DNA from: Nemertoderma westbladi
Taxonomy: Eukaryota; Xenacoelomorpha; Nemertodermatida; Nemertodermatidae
DNA: 64,000 nucleotides
Assembly: GCA_032718475.1 (NCBI GenBank)
Contig: JAUCBJ010002736.1
Span: forward strand, 1 to 64,000
Direction: 5' to 3'
In this document: positions 1 to 12,700 of the stretch, piece after piece
How the letters are laid out: every line of letters begins with the position of its first letter
How positions within the stretch are numbered: the stretch's first letter is position 1
Notes under the pieces: generated by a model
What the model saw: only the letters and a program-made list of their open reading frames with translations
The model's database searches: none
Told to the model about the DNA's origin: nothing
Position numbers and translations under genes: made by a program

Positions 1-578
1 CTTTCTAGTAATGTAGTTATTATATCCTTGCTCAGTTGTCTCTATATCTTTAGTTTGTCGCGCTCAATTATATCAATTTTCTAAGCGCCTTTATTATTAT
101 TATTATTAGAAATATAATTACACATATTAATATTGATGTACTAAATATAATTTTACCTCCCCAAGTTATATAAAATAAACAATAAATAAATACAACAACC
201 ATATTTAATTGACCCTTGTCGATAACCAAATGAGTCAAAAATACTTATAAAAAGGAAAAAATACATATATTATTACTGCGTAAACCGGTGTCTTCAAATG
301 AAGGCCGTTGGAGACCGTTGGAGGCCGTTGGCCGCTCCCTCCTGTTAATTTTTTAATGTTATATTTGTTTATACAAGGTTAGGTTGATATAGTTTATTAA
401 TAATCGGTGTTAATTTTAACTCCGATTAAAAATATAGACTAAATCCATATAGCGGTCGCCGCAATACCTGGATAATCTATTACATCAGTAGCGGCAGTGA
501 TTCAATGTAACGTTATCGGGTTGCTCACATAACGATCTGGTTAAGTAACATACCGAAAGATTACATAACGGCGTTCTG
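1..578. other. 3' UTR/flank of the TFCP2-like gene, AT-rich
   Basis: Beyond the stop codon of the minus-strand gene I see AT-rich sequence with a short GAGGCCGTTGGAGACCGTTG tandem near 300-335 and a few CATAACG phrases at 530-590. No further gene is apparent. Confidence 0.5.
393..398 (-). terminator. Candidate polyadenylation signal of the TFCP2-like gene
   Basis: AATAAA on the minus strand lies about 180 nt past the stop codon. Several other A/T-rich matches lie further downstream toward position 1, so this is the nearest good candidate only. Confidence 0.4.
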
Positions 579-764
579 TCACATAACGAGTCGCAAATCA
601 CATTTACTTGTATTATTTTGTTTTACCAAACTGGCGCTAATGTAACTCTCATTGGGTATAGTAGCGAGTAATTCATCTGTTATGATTATTTTTTTTGGCA
701 TAGTTGCCGGGCAACGGTAGACGTATTCGACTAATTCAGGGTCTGTGTTCAGCAGTTCGCAAAC
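579..764 (-). CDS. TFCP2: TFCP2-like last coding exon 11
   Basis: The exon is 186 nt with acceptor GTTTCTTTAG. It encodes [20 protein letters not shown], then [20 protein letters not shown], ending LRLVM and TGA at 579-581. It matches the family's C-terminal segment in spacing and pattern (hydrophobic ELL...V..VY, then I.ITDE). It is too short for gene-finding by length alone; I placed it by phase and similarity. Confidence 0.85.
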   Translation of the reverse strand, partial: VCELLNTDPELVEYVYRCPATMPKKIIITDELLATIPNESYISASLVKQNNTSKCDLRLVM

Positions 765-3700
765 CTAAAGAAACAAACAAAAACATGACGCAATAAATAC
801 ACAATGTAATATAAAATAAAATAAGATACAAAATAATTCTCATGAAGTTAAATAACGTAAATTATTTATTGAAATTGTATAATTCACGAATATAACTTAC
901 ACTATATTTTAATTCAATTAATTGTTCAAAATTGACTCGATTTCATTGAACATAAAAAAATTACAAATAAATATCGAACCTTATATTTAAGTTCCCTTGC
1001 AGTAAGTTTGTCCAGGTACACAGCATGGTACACTAATTGGTTATCTATGCTCAGATAGAGAGTAAGTATTGGCCGATAGTTTCTTTGTTGTAACACATTA
1101 AACAGTCGTATCCCTTCGGCGGGGCCGCATATCGCAACCAGGTCGTCTTTAGCCATGTGTATGAGATCGGTGCCGCTGTAGTTGGCAAAAACCTCAGCGA
1201 ACATTTGAAACCTAAAAAAAAAGCAAAGAAAGATAGGTTGCTAGGTTACATCATTAGCAATAAAATGTTCCACCATACCTGTTAGCTATTAACCACCGCT
1301 GTGTTTGTCCGGTCCCACCGTACCTGTTAGCTATTAACCACCGCTGTGTTTGTCCGGTCCCACCGTACCTGTTAGCTATTAACCACCGCTGTGTTTGTCC
1401 GGTCCCACCGTACCTGTTAGCTATTAACCACCGCTGTGTTTGTCCGGTCCCACCGTACCTGTTAGCTATTAACCACCGCTGTGTTTGTCCGGTCCCACCG
1501 TACCTGTTAGCTATTAACCACCGCTGTGTTTGTCCGGTCCCACCGTACCTGTTAGCTATTAACCACCGCTGTGTTTGTCCGGTCCCACCGTACCTGTTAC
1601 CTATTAACCACCGCTGTGTTTGTCCGGTCCCACCGTACCTGTTAGCTATTAACCACCGCTGTGTTTGTCCGGTCCCACCGTACCTGTTAGCTATTAACCA
1701 CCGCTGTGTTTGTCCGGTCCCACCGTACCTGTTAGCTATTAACCACCGCTGTGTTTGTCCGGTCCCACCGTACCTGTTAGCTATTAACCACCGCTGTGTT
1801 TGTCCGGTCCCACCGTACCTGTTAGCTATTAACCACCGCTGTGTTTGTCCGGTCCCACCGTACCTGTTAGCTATTAACCACCGCTGTGTTTGTCCGGTCC
1901 CACCGTACCTGTTAGCTATTAACCACCGCTGTGTTTGTGCGGTCCCACCGTACCTGTTAGCTATTAACCACCGCTGTGTTTGTCCGGTCCCACCGTACCT
2001 GTTAGCTATTAACCACCGCTGTGTTTGTGCGGTCCCACCGTACCTGTTAGCTAATAACCACCGCTGTGTTTGTCCGGTCCCACCGTACCTGTTAGCTATT
2101 AACCACCGCTGTGTTTGTCCGGTCCCACCGTACCTGTTAGCTATTAACCACCGCTGTGTTTGTCCGGTCCCACCGTACCTGTTAGCTATTAACCACCGCT
2201 GTGTTTGTCCGGTCCCACCGTACCTGTTAGCTATTAACCACCGCTGTGTTTGTCCGGTCCCACCGTACCTGTTAGCTATTAACCACCGGCTGTGTTTGTC
2301 CGGTCCCACCGTACCTGTTAGCTATTAACCACCGCTGTGTTTGTCCGGTCCCACCGTACCTGTTAGCTATTAACCACCGCTGTGTTTGTCCGGTCCCACC
2401 GTACCTGTTAGCTATTAACCACCGCTGTGTTTGTCCGGTCCCACCGTACCTGTTAGCTATTAACCACCGCTGTGTTTGTCCGGTCCCACCGTACCTGTTA
2501 GCTATTAACCACCGCTGTGTTTGTCCGGTCCCACCGTACCTGTTAGCTATTAACCACCGCTGTGTTTGTCCGGTCCCACCGTACCTGTTAGCTATTAACC
2601 ACCGCTGTGTTTGTCCGGTCCCACCGTACCTGTTAGCTATTAACCACCGCTGTGTTTGTCCGGTCCCACCGTACCTGTTAGCTATTAACCACCGCTGTGT
2701 TTGTCCGGTCCCACCGTACCTGTTAGCTATTAACCACCGCTGTGTTTGTCCGGTCCCACCGTACCTGTTAGCTATTAACCACCGCTGTGTTTGTCCGGTC
2801 CCACCGTACCTGTTAGCTATTAACCACCGCTGTGTTTGTCCGGTCCCACCGTACCTGTTAGCTATTAACCACCGCTGTGTTTGTCCGGTCCCACCGTACC
2901 TGTTAGCTATTAACCACCGCTGTGTTTGTCCGGTCCCACCGTACCTGTTAGCTATTAACCACCGGCTGTGTTTGTCCGGTCCCACCGTACCTGTTAGCTA
3001 ATAACCACCGCTGTGTTTGTCCGGTCCCACCGTACCTGTTAGCTATTAACCACCGCTGTGTTTGTCCGGTCCCACCGTACCTGTTAGCTATTAACCACCG
3101 CTGTGTTTGTCCGGTCCCACCGTACCTGTTAGCTATTAACCACCGCTGTGTTTGTCCGGTCCCACCGTACCTGTTAGCTATTAACCACCGCTGTGTTTGT
3201 CCGGTCCCACCGTACCTGTTAGCTATTAACCACCGCTGTGTTTGTCCGGTCCCACCGTACCTGTTAGCTATTAACCACCGCTGTGTTTGTCCGGTCCCAC
3301 CGTACCTGTTAGCTATTAACCACCGCTGTGTTTGTCCGGTCCCACCGTACCTGTTAGCTATTAACCACCGGCTGTGTTTGTCCGGTCCCACCGTACCTGT
3401 TACCTATTAACCACCGCTGTGTTTGTCCGGTCCCACCGTACCTGTTAGCTATTAACCACCGCTGTGTTTGTCCGGTCCCACCGTACCTGTTAGCTATTAA
3501 CCACCGCTGTGTTTGTCCGGTCCCACCGTACCTGTTAGCTATTAACCACCGCTGTGTTTGTCCGGTCCCACCGTACCTGTTAGCTATTAACCACCGCTGT
3601 GTTTGTCCGGTCCCACCGTACCTGTTAGCTATTAACCACCGCTGTGTTTGTGCGGTCCCACCGTACCTGTTAGCTATTAACCACCGCTGTGTTTGTCCGG

Positions 3701-6700
3701 TCCCACCGTACCTGTTAGCTATTAACCACCGGCTGTGTTTGTGCGGTCCCACCGTACCTGTTAGCTAATAACCACCGCTGTGTTTGTCCGGTCCCACCGT
3801 ACCTGTTAGCTATTAACCACCGCTGTGTTTGTCCGGTCCCACCGTACCTGTTAGCTAATAACCACCGCTGTGTTTGTCCGGTCCCACCGTACCTGTTAGC
3901 TATTAACCACCGCTGTGTTTGTCCGGTCCCACCGTACCTGTTAGCTATTAACCACCGGCTGTGTTTGTGCGGTCCCACCGTACCTGTTAGCTAATAACCA
4001 CCGCTGTGTTTGTCCGGTCCCACCGTACCTGTTAGCTATTAACCACCGCTGTGTTTGTCCGGTCCCACCGTACCTGTTAGCTATTAACCACCGCTGTGTT
4101 TGTCCGGTCCCACCGTACCTGTTAGCTATTAACCACCGCTGTGTTTGTCCGGTCCCACCGTACCTGTTAGCTATTAACCACCGCTGTGTTTGTGTGTTCC
4201 CACCGTACCTGTTAGCTATTAACCACCGCTGTGTTTGTCCGGTCCCACCGTACCTGTTAGCTAATAACCACCGGCTGTGTTTGTCCGGTCCCACCGTACC
4301 TGTTAGCATTAACCACCGCTGTGTTTGTCCGGTCCCACCGTACCTGTTAGCTATTAACCACCGCTGCGTTTGTCCGGTCCCACCGTACCTGTTAGATTAA
4401 CCACCGCTGTGTTTGTCCGGTCCCACCGTACCTGTTAGCTATTAACCACCGCTGTGTTTGTCCGGTCCCACCGTACCTGTTAGCTATTAACCACCGCTGT
4501 GTTTGTCCGGTCCCACCGTACCTGTTAGCTATTAACCACCGCTGTGTTTGTCCGGTCCCACCGTACCTGTTAGCTATTAACCACCGCTGTGTTTGTCCGG
4601 TCCCACCGTACCTGTTAGCTATTAACCACCGCTGTGTTTGTCCGGTCCCACCGTACCTGTTAGCTATTAACCACCGGCTGTGTTTGTGCGGTCCCACCGT
4701 ACCTGTTAGCTAATAACCACCGCTGTGTTTGTCCGGTCCCACCGTACCTGTTAGCTATTAACCACCGCTGTGTTTGTCCGGTCCCACCGTACCTGTTAGC
4801 TAATAACCACCGCTGTGTTTGTCCGGTCCCACCGTACCTGTTAGCTAATAACCACCGCTGTGTTTGTCCGGTCCCACCGTACCTGTTAGCTATTAACCAC
4901 CGCTGTGTTTGTCCGGTCCCACCGTACCTGTTAGCTATTAACCACCGCTGTGTTTGTCCGGTCCCACCGTACCTGTTAGCTAATAACCACCGCTGTGTTT
5001 GTCCGGTCCCACCGTACCTGTTAGCTATTAACCACCGCTGTGTTTGTCCGGTCCCACCGTACCTGTTAGCTATTAACCACCGCTGTGTTTGTCCGGTCCC
5101 ACCGTACCTGTTAGCTAATAACCACCGCTGTGTTTGTCCGGTCCCACCGTACCTGTTAGCTAATAACCACCGCTGTGTTTGTCCGGTCCCACCGTACCTG
5201 TTAGCTATTAACCACCGCTGTGTTTGTCCGGTCCCACCGTACCTGTTAGCTATTAACCACCGGCTGTGTTTGTGCGGTCCCACCGTACCTGTTAGCTAAT
5301 AACCACCGCTGTGTTTGTCCGGTCCCACCGTACCTGTTAGCTATTAACCACCGCTGTGTTTGTCCGGTCCCACCGTACCTGTTAGCTATTAACCACCGCT
5401 GTGTTTGTCCGGTCCCACCGTACCTGTTAGCTAATAACCACCGCTGTGTTTGTCCGGTCCCACCGTACCTGTTAGCTAATAACCACCGCTGTGTTTGTCC
5501 GGTCCCACCGTACCTGTTAGCTAATAACCACCGCTGTGTTTGTCCGGTCCCACCGTACCTTTTAGCTAATAACCACCGCTGTGTTTGTCCGGTCCCACCG
5601 TACCTGTTAGCTATTAACCACCGCTGTGTTTGTCCGGTCCGACCGTACCTGTTAGCTATTAACCACCGCTGTGTTTGTCCGGTACCACCGTACCTGTTAG
5701 CTATTAACCACCGCTGTGTTTGTCCGGTCCCACCGTACTTGTTAGCTATTAACCACCGCTGTGTTTGTCCGGTCCCACCGTACCTGTTAGCTAATAACCA
5801 CCGCTGTGTTTGTCCGGTCCCACCGTACCTGTTAGCTATTAACCACCGCTGTGTTTGTCCGGTCCCACCGTACCTGTTAGCTATTAACCACCGCTGTGTT
5901 TGTCCGGTCCCACCGTACCTGTTAGCTATTAACCACCGCTGTGTTTGTCCGGTCCCACCGTACCTGTTAGCTATTAACCACCGCTGTGTTTGTCCGGTCC
6001 CACCGTACCTGTTAGCTATTAACCACCGCTGTGTTTGTCCGGTCCGACCGTACCTGTTAGCTATTAACCACCGCTGTGTTTGTCCGGTCCCACCGTACTT
6101 GTTAGCTAATAACCACCGCTGTGTTTGTCCGGTCCCACCGTACCTGTTAGCTAATAACCACCGCTGTGTTTGTCCGGTCCCACCGTACCTGTTAGCTAAT
6201 AACCACCGCTGTGTTTGTCCGGTCCCACCGTACCTGTTAGCTAATAACCACCGCTGTGTTTGTCCGGTCCCACCGTACCTGTTAGCTATTAACCACCGCT
6301 GTGTTTGTCCGGTCCCACCGTACCTGTTAGCTATTAACCACCGCTGTGTTTGTCCGGTCCCACCGTACCTGTTAGCTATTAACCACCGCTGTGTTTGTCC
6401 GGTCCCACCGTACCTGTTAGCTATTAACCACCGCTGTGTTTGTCCGGTCCCACCGTACCTGTTAGCTATTAACCACCGCTGTGTTTGTCCGGTCCCACCG
6501 TACCTGTTAGCTATTAACCACCGCTGTGTTTGTCCGGTCCCACCGTACCTGTTAGCTAATAACCACCGCTGTGTTTGTCCGGTCCCACCGTACCTGTTAG
6601 CTAATAACCACCGCTGTGTTTGTCCGGTCCCACCGTACCTGTTAGCTAATAACCACCGCTGTGTTTGTCCGGTCCCTCCGTACCTGTTAGTTATTAACCA

Positions 6701-9700
6701 CCGCTGTGTTTGTCCGGTCCCACCGTACCTGTTAGCTATTAACCACCGCTGTGTTTGTCCGGTCCCAGCGTCCGCACTAAGGGGTTGTCCCGCTCGAACA
6801 GTTTTTCCGCCAATAAGAAACCCTTCGAAGTGCCCTTCCCCATTCCCTAACGTTGAATTCGGACTGCAACTTGCGTCGGAATGATCGCTCAGACTTTGGT
6901 CTAAAACAAATAAAATATATACGATAGGCAAAAATACGGGATGTAAATAAGGGGCGGGGGGGGGGGGGGGGGGGTACCCCTACAAAAAAACTTAGTTTCA
7001 ACATCAGGGGGTTTTAAAGAAATAAATTGATTGTGACTTGAGTATAAAGAAATTCTAGAACGCCTCAATAATTTTGAATTGGGTTGTTGTAACATACACT
7101 TACCGAGTGAGGATAACTTGCCGCTCGTCTTTAGTTTTTTTGGCCGAAGTACGTCCGCGGGATTGGTGGATGTATCTGTTTGCTCGATACCTGATTGGTT
7201 GAAACTCGTGTCATATGGATTTTTAACTGAGGTCCGTTGTCCTGGAGACGGATAACCTTTCATTTGAGAAGGTTTTAATGAACAATTCACTCCTTTACGC
7301 GATTTTCCCTCAACCTAAAAAGCGTAAAAAGTTATATGAGAATGAAAGATACCGAGTGCCGGAGGCAACCCGGCATTTAATGGGCAAATTTTCACAATTT
7401 TTTACTACTTCGGTCATAAGTATAAAAAATCCGAGCACTTAGAAATTTCCTGATTGTCTTTCTCAGTTTTTCTAACTCGTGGCTCAGTTAATCTTTAATG
7501 ATCGTTTCAAATATCATGGAAAATTCGCTGTTAGCGCCATGCATGGCGGTAGTTGTGGTACCAGCATCGTTTGATGGGGGTGGGCGGCTACCCCCTCCCG
7601 TGGTAAAATTTTAAAATTTTTGTTTTATATTTCGTCTGATGCTGAATTTAATGGGGACTTTAAATATTAAAACGGCTTGGTGAGATCTTTTCTAGTTCTC
7701 AATAAGTTATCGCTGTTTCCGTCTAACAGTTTGTCCGTCGAAATTTAGACGACTGACTAACGTAAAAACAGACGTCGGAAATCACCGACCCCGAAAACCT
7801 CTATTGATAATTTCAGTGAGTTGTTATGAAGCAATTTAGTGCCAAACATTACTAACCGATTAACCGACCACAGACAGGTTTGAGGGGGAAAGTTGAAACT
7901 TTAAAGGAAATTATCTCGGAATTCACATTTTTCGATTTTTCTAAATACTACTCCTCCGCCATTTTTATCTCAAATTCAACAATTTATGGCTTTATTTGAT
8001 TGGATGGCTTTTTTTCCGAGAGGTTGAAGATCTTGAAAAACTTCACATTTTTGGGAATTTTAATTTAATTTAATAATTTTAATTTAATTATTAAATTTAT
8101 CAATTATATTTAATGAAAAAATTTGGATAAAAATTAAGGGACTAGTGTTATTAGTGAAATATTTAATTCTGCTACTCGCCGATAGAGGGAAACAAAAAGT
8201 TTTCAAATTTAAATTTTTTTGCTCTTTGGCCTTCCCCACGTTGTTGGCTGAACACAACAACAGGAAGTGACATACAATACGTAGTTGGAGCTGTTTCCAT
8301 GGAAATGAGATAGATAACCCCAATTGTTTTTCCAAAAATGAACTTCATTTACTAAAATTTCCCTCACCATAAATCGATATAAGATTTTACTGGTACAGTT
8401 CTGTTTAATATTGTGTTTACCTATTTAATTTACCCTGCTCGTTGTATAGATAATGATATTTATTCTTACTAAAATTCGGGGGTGTCACGGTCCCATGTGA
8501 CGTACACTAGACTTTCTGCTGTTATATTTCACTTTTCAGTTTGCCCCCATGTGAAGAATACCAGGTTTTCACAAAAGTCCCATGTCACGGGATTAACCCT
8601 GTGTACACTTCGACATCCCAAAGTTATTAACAACAATATTGTTATTTATTATATTTATTTATTAACAACAACTTCGGTTTGAAGAACTATCAAAAGCTTG
8701 AGTTCTAGGCCCCATATAAGTTGTGTCAATCTAGATCCCCTAACAACCCATGATACAGAAGGGCGAATCTAACCAAAACAATAAACGGAAACATACGCGC
8801 ATGATAAATAAATGATAAATTCAAGCTATAAAACACTTAATAAAGGCTACCAATTAAAGTCACTCCAAAATTGATGAATATTTCACCAGAAAAATTATAT
8901 TATACCAATTTAAATAATATCCCAAAAAAAATTATTCAACACCAAATAAAATAAAGTCACCACAAATAAAATTATTCAACACCAAAAACCAATTATTCAC
9001 ACCAAAACAATGACAAAACCCCCAAAATAATTACAAACTTTCCCAAAATAAGTACATATCGCCCCAAAATAAATACATACATAAATGGATATTCAATTCC
9101 CCCAAAATATTCAAGTATTCTACCAAAATAAACAGACTCTTAGTTACAGACTCTCAGTTGCAGAGAATATTGGTACGAGGATCGTTAGTATACGATGATT
9201 AAACATTTTGTTTGATTTATGGAAATAAATAATTAATGAATTTGTATTTGGTGTTATGAATATAATATAATATGAATATAGAATAAAATAGAATGAATAT
9301 ATATTTGGTGTTGGAAGAATTGTTTTTGGTTGACAAGTAATTATTTTAGGGAGATTGAATACTTTTTGAGGTATGAATAATTGTTTTTGGGGACGAATAA
9401 TTGTTTTTGGTGAGGGAGATATTCAAAATTGGGGGATGTAAATTATTGGTGCTACAAAAAATATATTTGGTGCTAAATAATTGATTTTTGTGTCAAATCA
9501 TCTAATTTGGGGCGGCATTCTATTAGTGGCGCTAATAAAGGAGAAATAAAAAAAATACAAAATTATCATATATAAAATTCCAATAAAATTTCTACCGAAA
9601 AGTGAAAACCTGATATTCTTCACATGGGCGGGTGTCATAGGGGTTTGATACCAATATGGTTACGTTTTACACGGGTAATACGGTTGTATATTTAACTGAC

Positions 9701-12700
9701 GTACCTTGACCTGTTTGTATTGCTCAGCTAGATCGGCAAAAGATAAATCCTTGGTGTCGATAGTAATAAGAGGTTGACTACCCATCGGTTGGTTTGCGAT
9801 TAAGTGGAGGGGAAGGGGCGGTGGGGGTGGGGGAGGGGGAGGAGGGGGGCACTTCCCTTCCGATACCGAATCACGGCGCTTCGTTCCAGTACCTAAGCCA
9901 ATCAACAGTTAGTCTATCATAACGTCATTCGGTCACATCCAGTGACGAATTCCACGAATTATTAGTTAGATTTATCATTACGGCTTATAATTCCTGGAAT
10001 TTACGCCACAATATCTTATCTTTCTGAGAATACTATACTGTAATGTAATGTATGTCTACTACACTGTAATCTTGTTTATTGGGATGATTGCTGCAATAGT
10101 CCGGTAAATATTGCATTACCTTGCATGGAAGTAAATGAAATAAACAACCCGACTTACCATACTGGTACCATTGAGGGTTTACCTAAAAGTTACCAAATTC
10201 TACACCAGATCGTGACTTTAGTTTCCATAATATTGTTCGATCTTGTACAGATTTACCTTGGTGTTGTTGGTACAGCAGCTGTATACACGTACCTTGGGCA
10301 GGTGTCTGTCCCGTACCAGTAGGACTTCTAGCAGGCGCCCTCGGTAGAACAGCTGGGGAGGTAGGGTGACTCCAGTTCACCGGTATATCGTAGACGCATT
10401 GGGAGAGCAGCGTACACTCGTACGACGGCTGGTACTTCTGGGCCTCTTTAGCCGGCTTCCTTTCCAGTTTATCGCGATCTGTTTTACGTTTACGATCGGC
10501 GCCTTTCGGTTTAAATACCTTCACCTGTAGATAAACAGATTAACGATTCGTAATATTGATTAATTAGAGTTCCCGGGAAGGTTGGGCATTGAAATAATCT
10601 ACGGCAAAATCGTAACATCGCTCAATGACATTGTTAGAAGCGTGTCTCGTCAAACCGATTGGTCACTCGCTTTTCTTATATAGCTAGGAGGTCCCAGGAT
10701 CGATCCCTTGCCAAGGTAGTTACAATTTTGTAACTAGTGCGCCAGCCAATGCGGGGACCTGGCTTCTGCTGGGTGAGCAAAGAAAATAGATTGGATGTTT
10801 ACGGGATGTTCACCCTTGGGAGTTAGTGTGGCGCCATCCCTTCCTTATAGGTAACAGCCACGAGATAATATCTTTCTGGTGCCTCCGGTGTTTCGTGTTT
10901 CACACGTTCACCGATCACTTTAGTTACCCAACTAGACATTCATCCACAATCTCGCCTACCTGGGCACTAGCAGAGAATACTAGATTGGGATCCTGGCTGA
11001 CATCTGAACTAGGAACAGACTGATTGGGTAACATAAAAGTATCCAACTGGATTCGGAAAGGTACTCCTCTCTCCCCTCCGTGCTTCCTTTGTGTAAATTC
11101 TGTACCGATACAATGGACCTAAAATAAACGAAAATATATCAGCATCAATTTAAAATACAGTTGGCGGGTTGCTTGGATCCCTACCTACCTGTATAAACAC
11201 ACTGACGGGTTGCTTTGGATCCCTCCCTACCTGTATAAACACACTAGCGGGTTGCTTGGATCCCTCCCTACCTGTATAAACACACCTGACGGGTTGCTTT
11301 GGATCCCTCCTTACCTGTATAAACACACTAGCGGGTTGCTTGGATCCCTCCCTACCTGTATAAACACACCTGACGGCTTTGGATCCCTCCCTACCTGTAT
11401 AAACACACTAGCGGGTTGCTTGGATCCCTCCCTACCTGTATAAACACACTAGCGGGTTGCTTGGATCCCTCCCTACCTGTATAAACACACTGACGGGTTG
11501 CTTTGGATCCCTCCCTACCTGTATTAACACACTAGCGGGATGCTTGGATCCCTCCCTACCTGTATAAACACACTGACGGGTTGCTTGGATCCCTCCCTAC
11601 CTGTATTAACACACTAGCGGGTTGCTTGGATCCCCCCTACCTGTATAAACACACTGACGGGTTGCTTGGATCCCTCCCTACCTGTATTAACACACTAGCG
11701 GGTTGCTTGGATCCCTCCCTACCTGTATAAACACACTAGCGGGTCGCTTGGATCCCTCCCTACCTGTATAAACACACTGACGGGTTGCTTGGATCCCTCC
11801 CTACCTGTATAAACACACTGACGGGTTGCTTGGATCCCTCCCTACCTGTATTAACACACTAGCGGGTTGCTTGGATCCCTCCCTACCTGTATAAACACAC
11901 TAGCGGGTCGCTTGGATCCCTCCCTACCTGTATTAACACACTAGCGGGTTGCTTGGATCCCTCCCTACCTGTATAAACACACCTGACGGGTTGCTTTGGA
12001 TCCCTCCCTACCTGTATAAACACACTAGCGGGTTGCTTGGATCCCTCCCTACCTGTATAAACACACTGACGGGTTGCTTGGATCCCTCCCTACCTGTATA
12101 AACACACCTACGGGTTGCTTGGATCCCTCCCTAGCTGTATAAACACACTGACGGGTTGCTTGGATCCCTCCCTATCTGTATAAACACACCTACGGGTTGC
12201 TTGGACCCCTCCCTACCTGTATAAACACACTGACGGGTTGCTTGGATCCCTCCCTACCTGTATTAACACACTAGCGGGTTGCTTGGATCCCTCCCTACCT
12301 GTATAAACACACCTGACGGGTTGCTTTGGATCCCTCCCTACCTGTATAAACACACTAGCGGGTTGCTTGGATCCCTCCCTACCTGTATAAACACACTGAC
12401 GGGTTGCTTGGATCCCTCCCTACCTGTATTAACACACTAGCGGGTTGCTTGGATCCCTCCCTACCTGTATAAACACACTAGCGGGTCGCTTGGATCCCTC
12501 CCTACCTGTATAAACACACTGACGGGTTGCTTGGATCCCTCCCTACCTGTATAAACACACTGACGGGTTGCTTGGATCCCTCCCTACCTGTATTAACACA
12601 CTAGCGGGTTGCTTGGATCCCTCCCTACCTGTATAAACACACCTGACGGGTTGCTTTGGATCCCTCCCTACCTGTATAAACACACTAGCGGGTTGCTTGG

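Noticed and set aside
1254-6931. Long minus- and plus-strand open frames of repeated [15 protein letters not shown]-type or [13 protein letters not shown]-type peptides as protein genes
   Set aside because: They are produced by the 45-bp period of the array. Only the exon 9 part up to 6729 has splice and homology support.
10640-10800. tRNA-derived SINE in TFCP2-like intron 5 (GGATCGATCCCTT resembling a B box)
   Set aside because: No matching A box at the right distance and no target duplication were found, so too weak to annotate.
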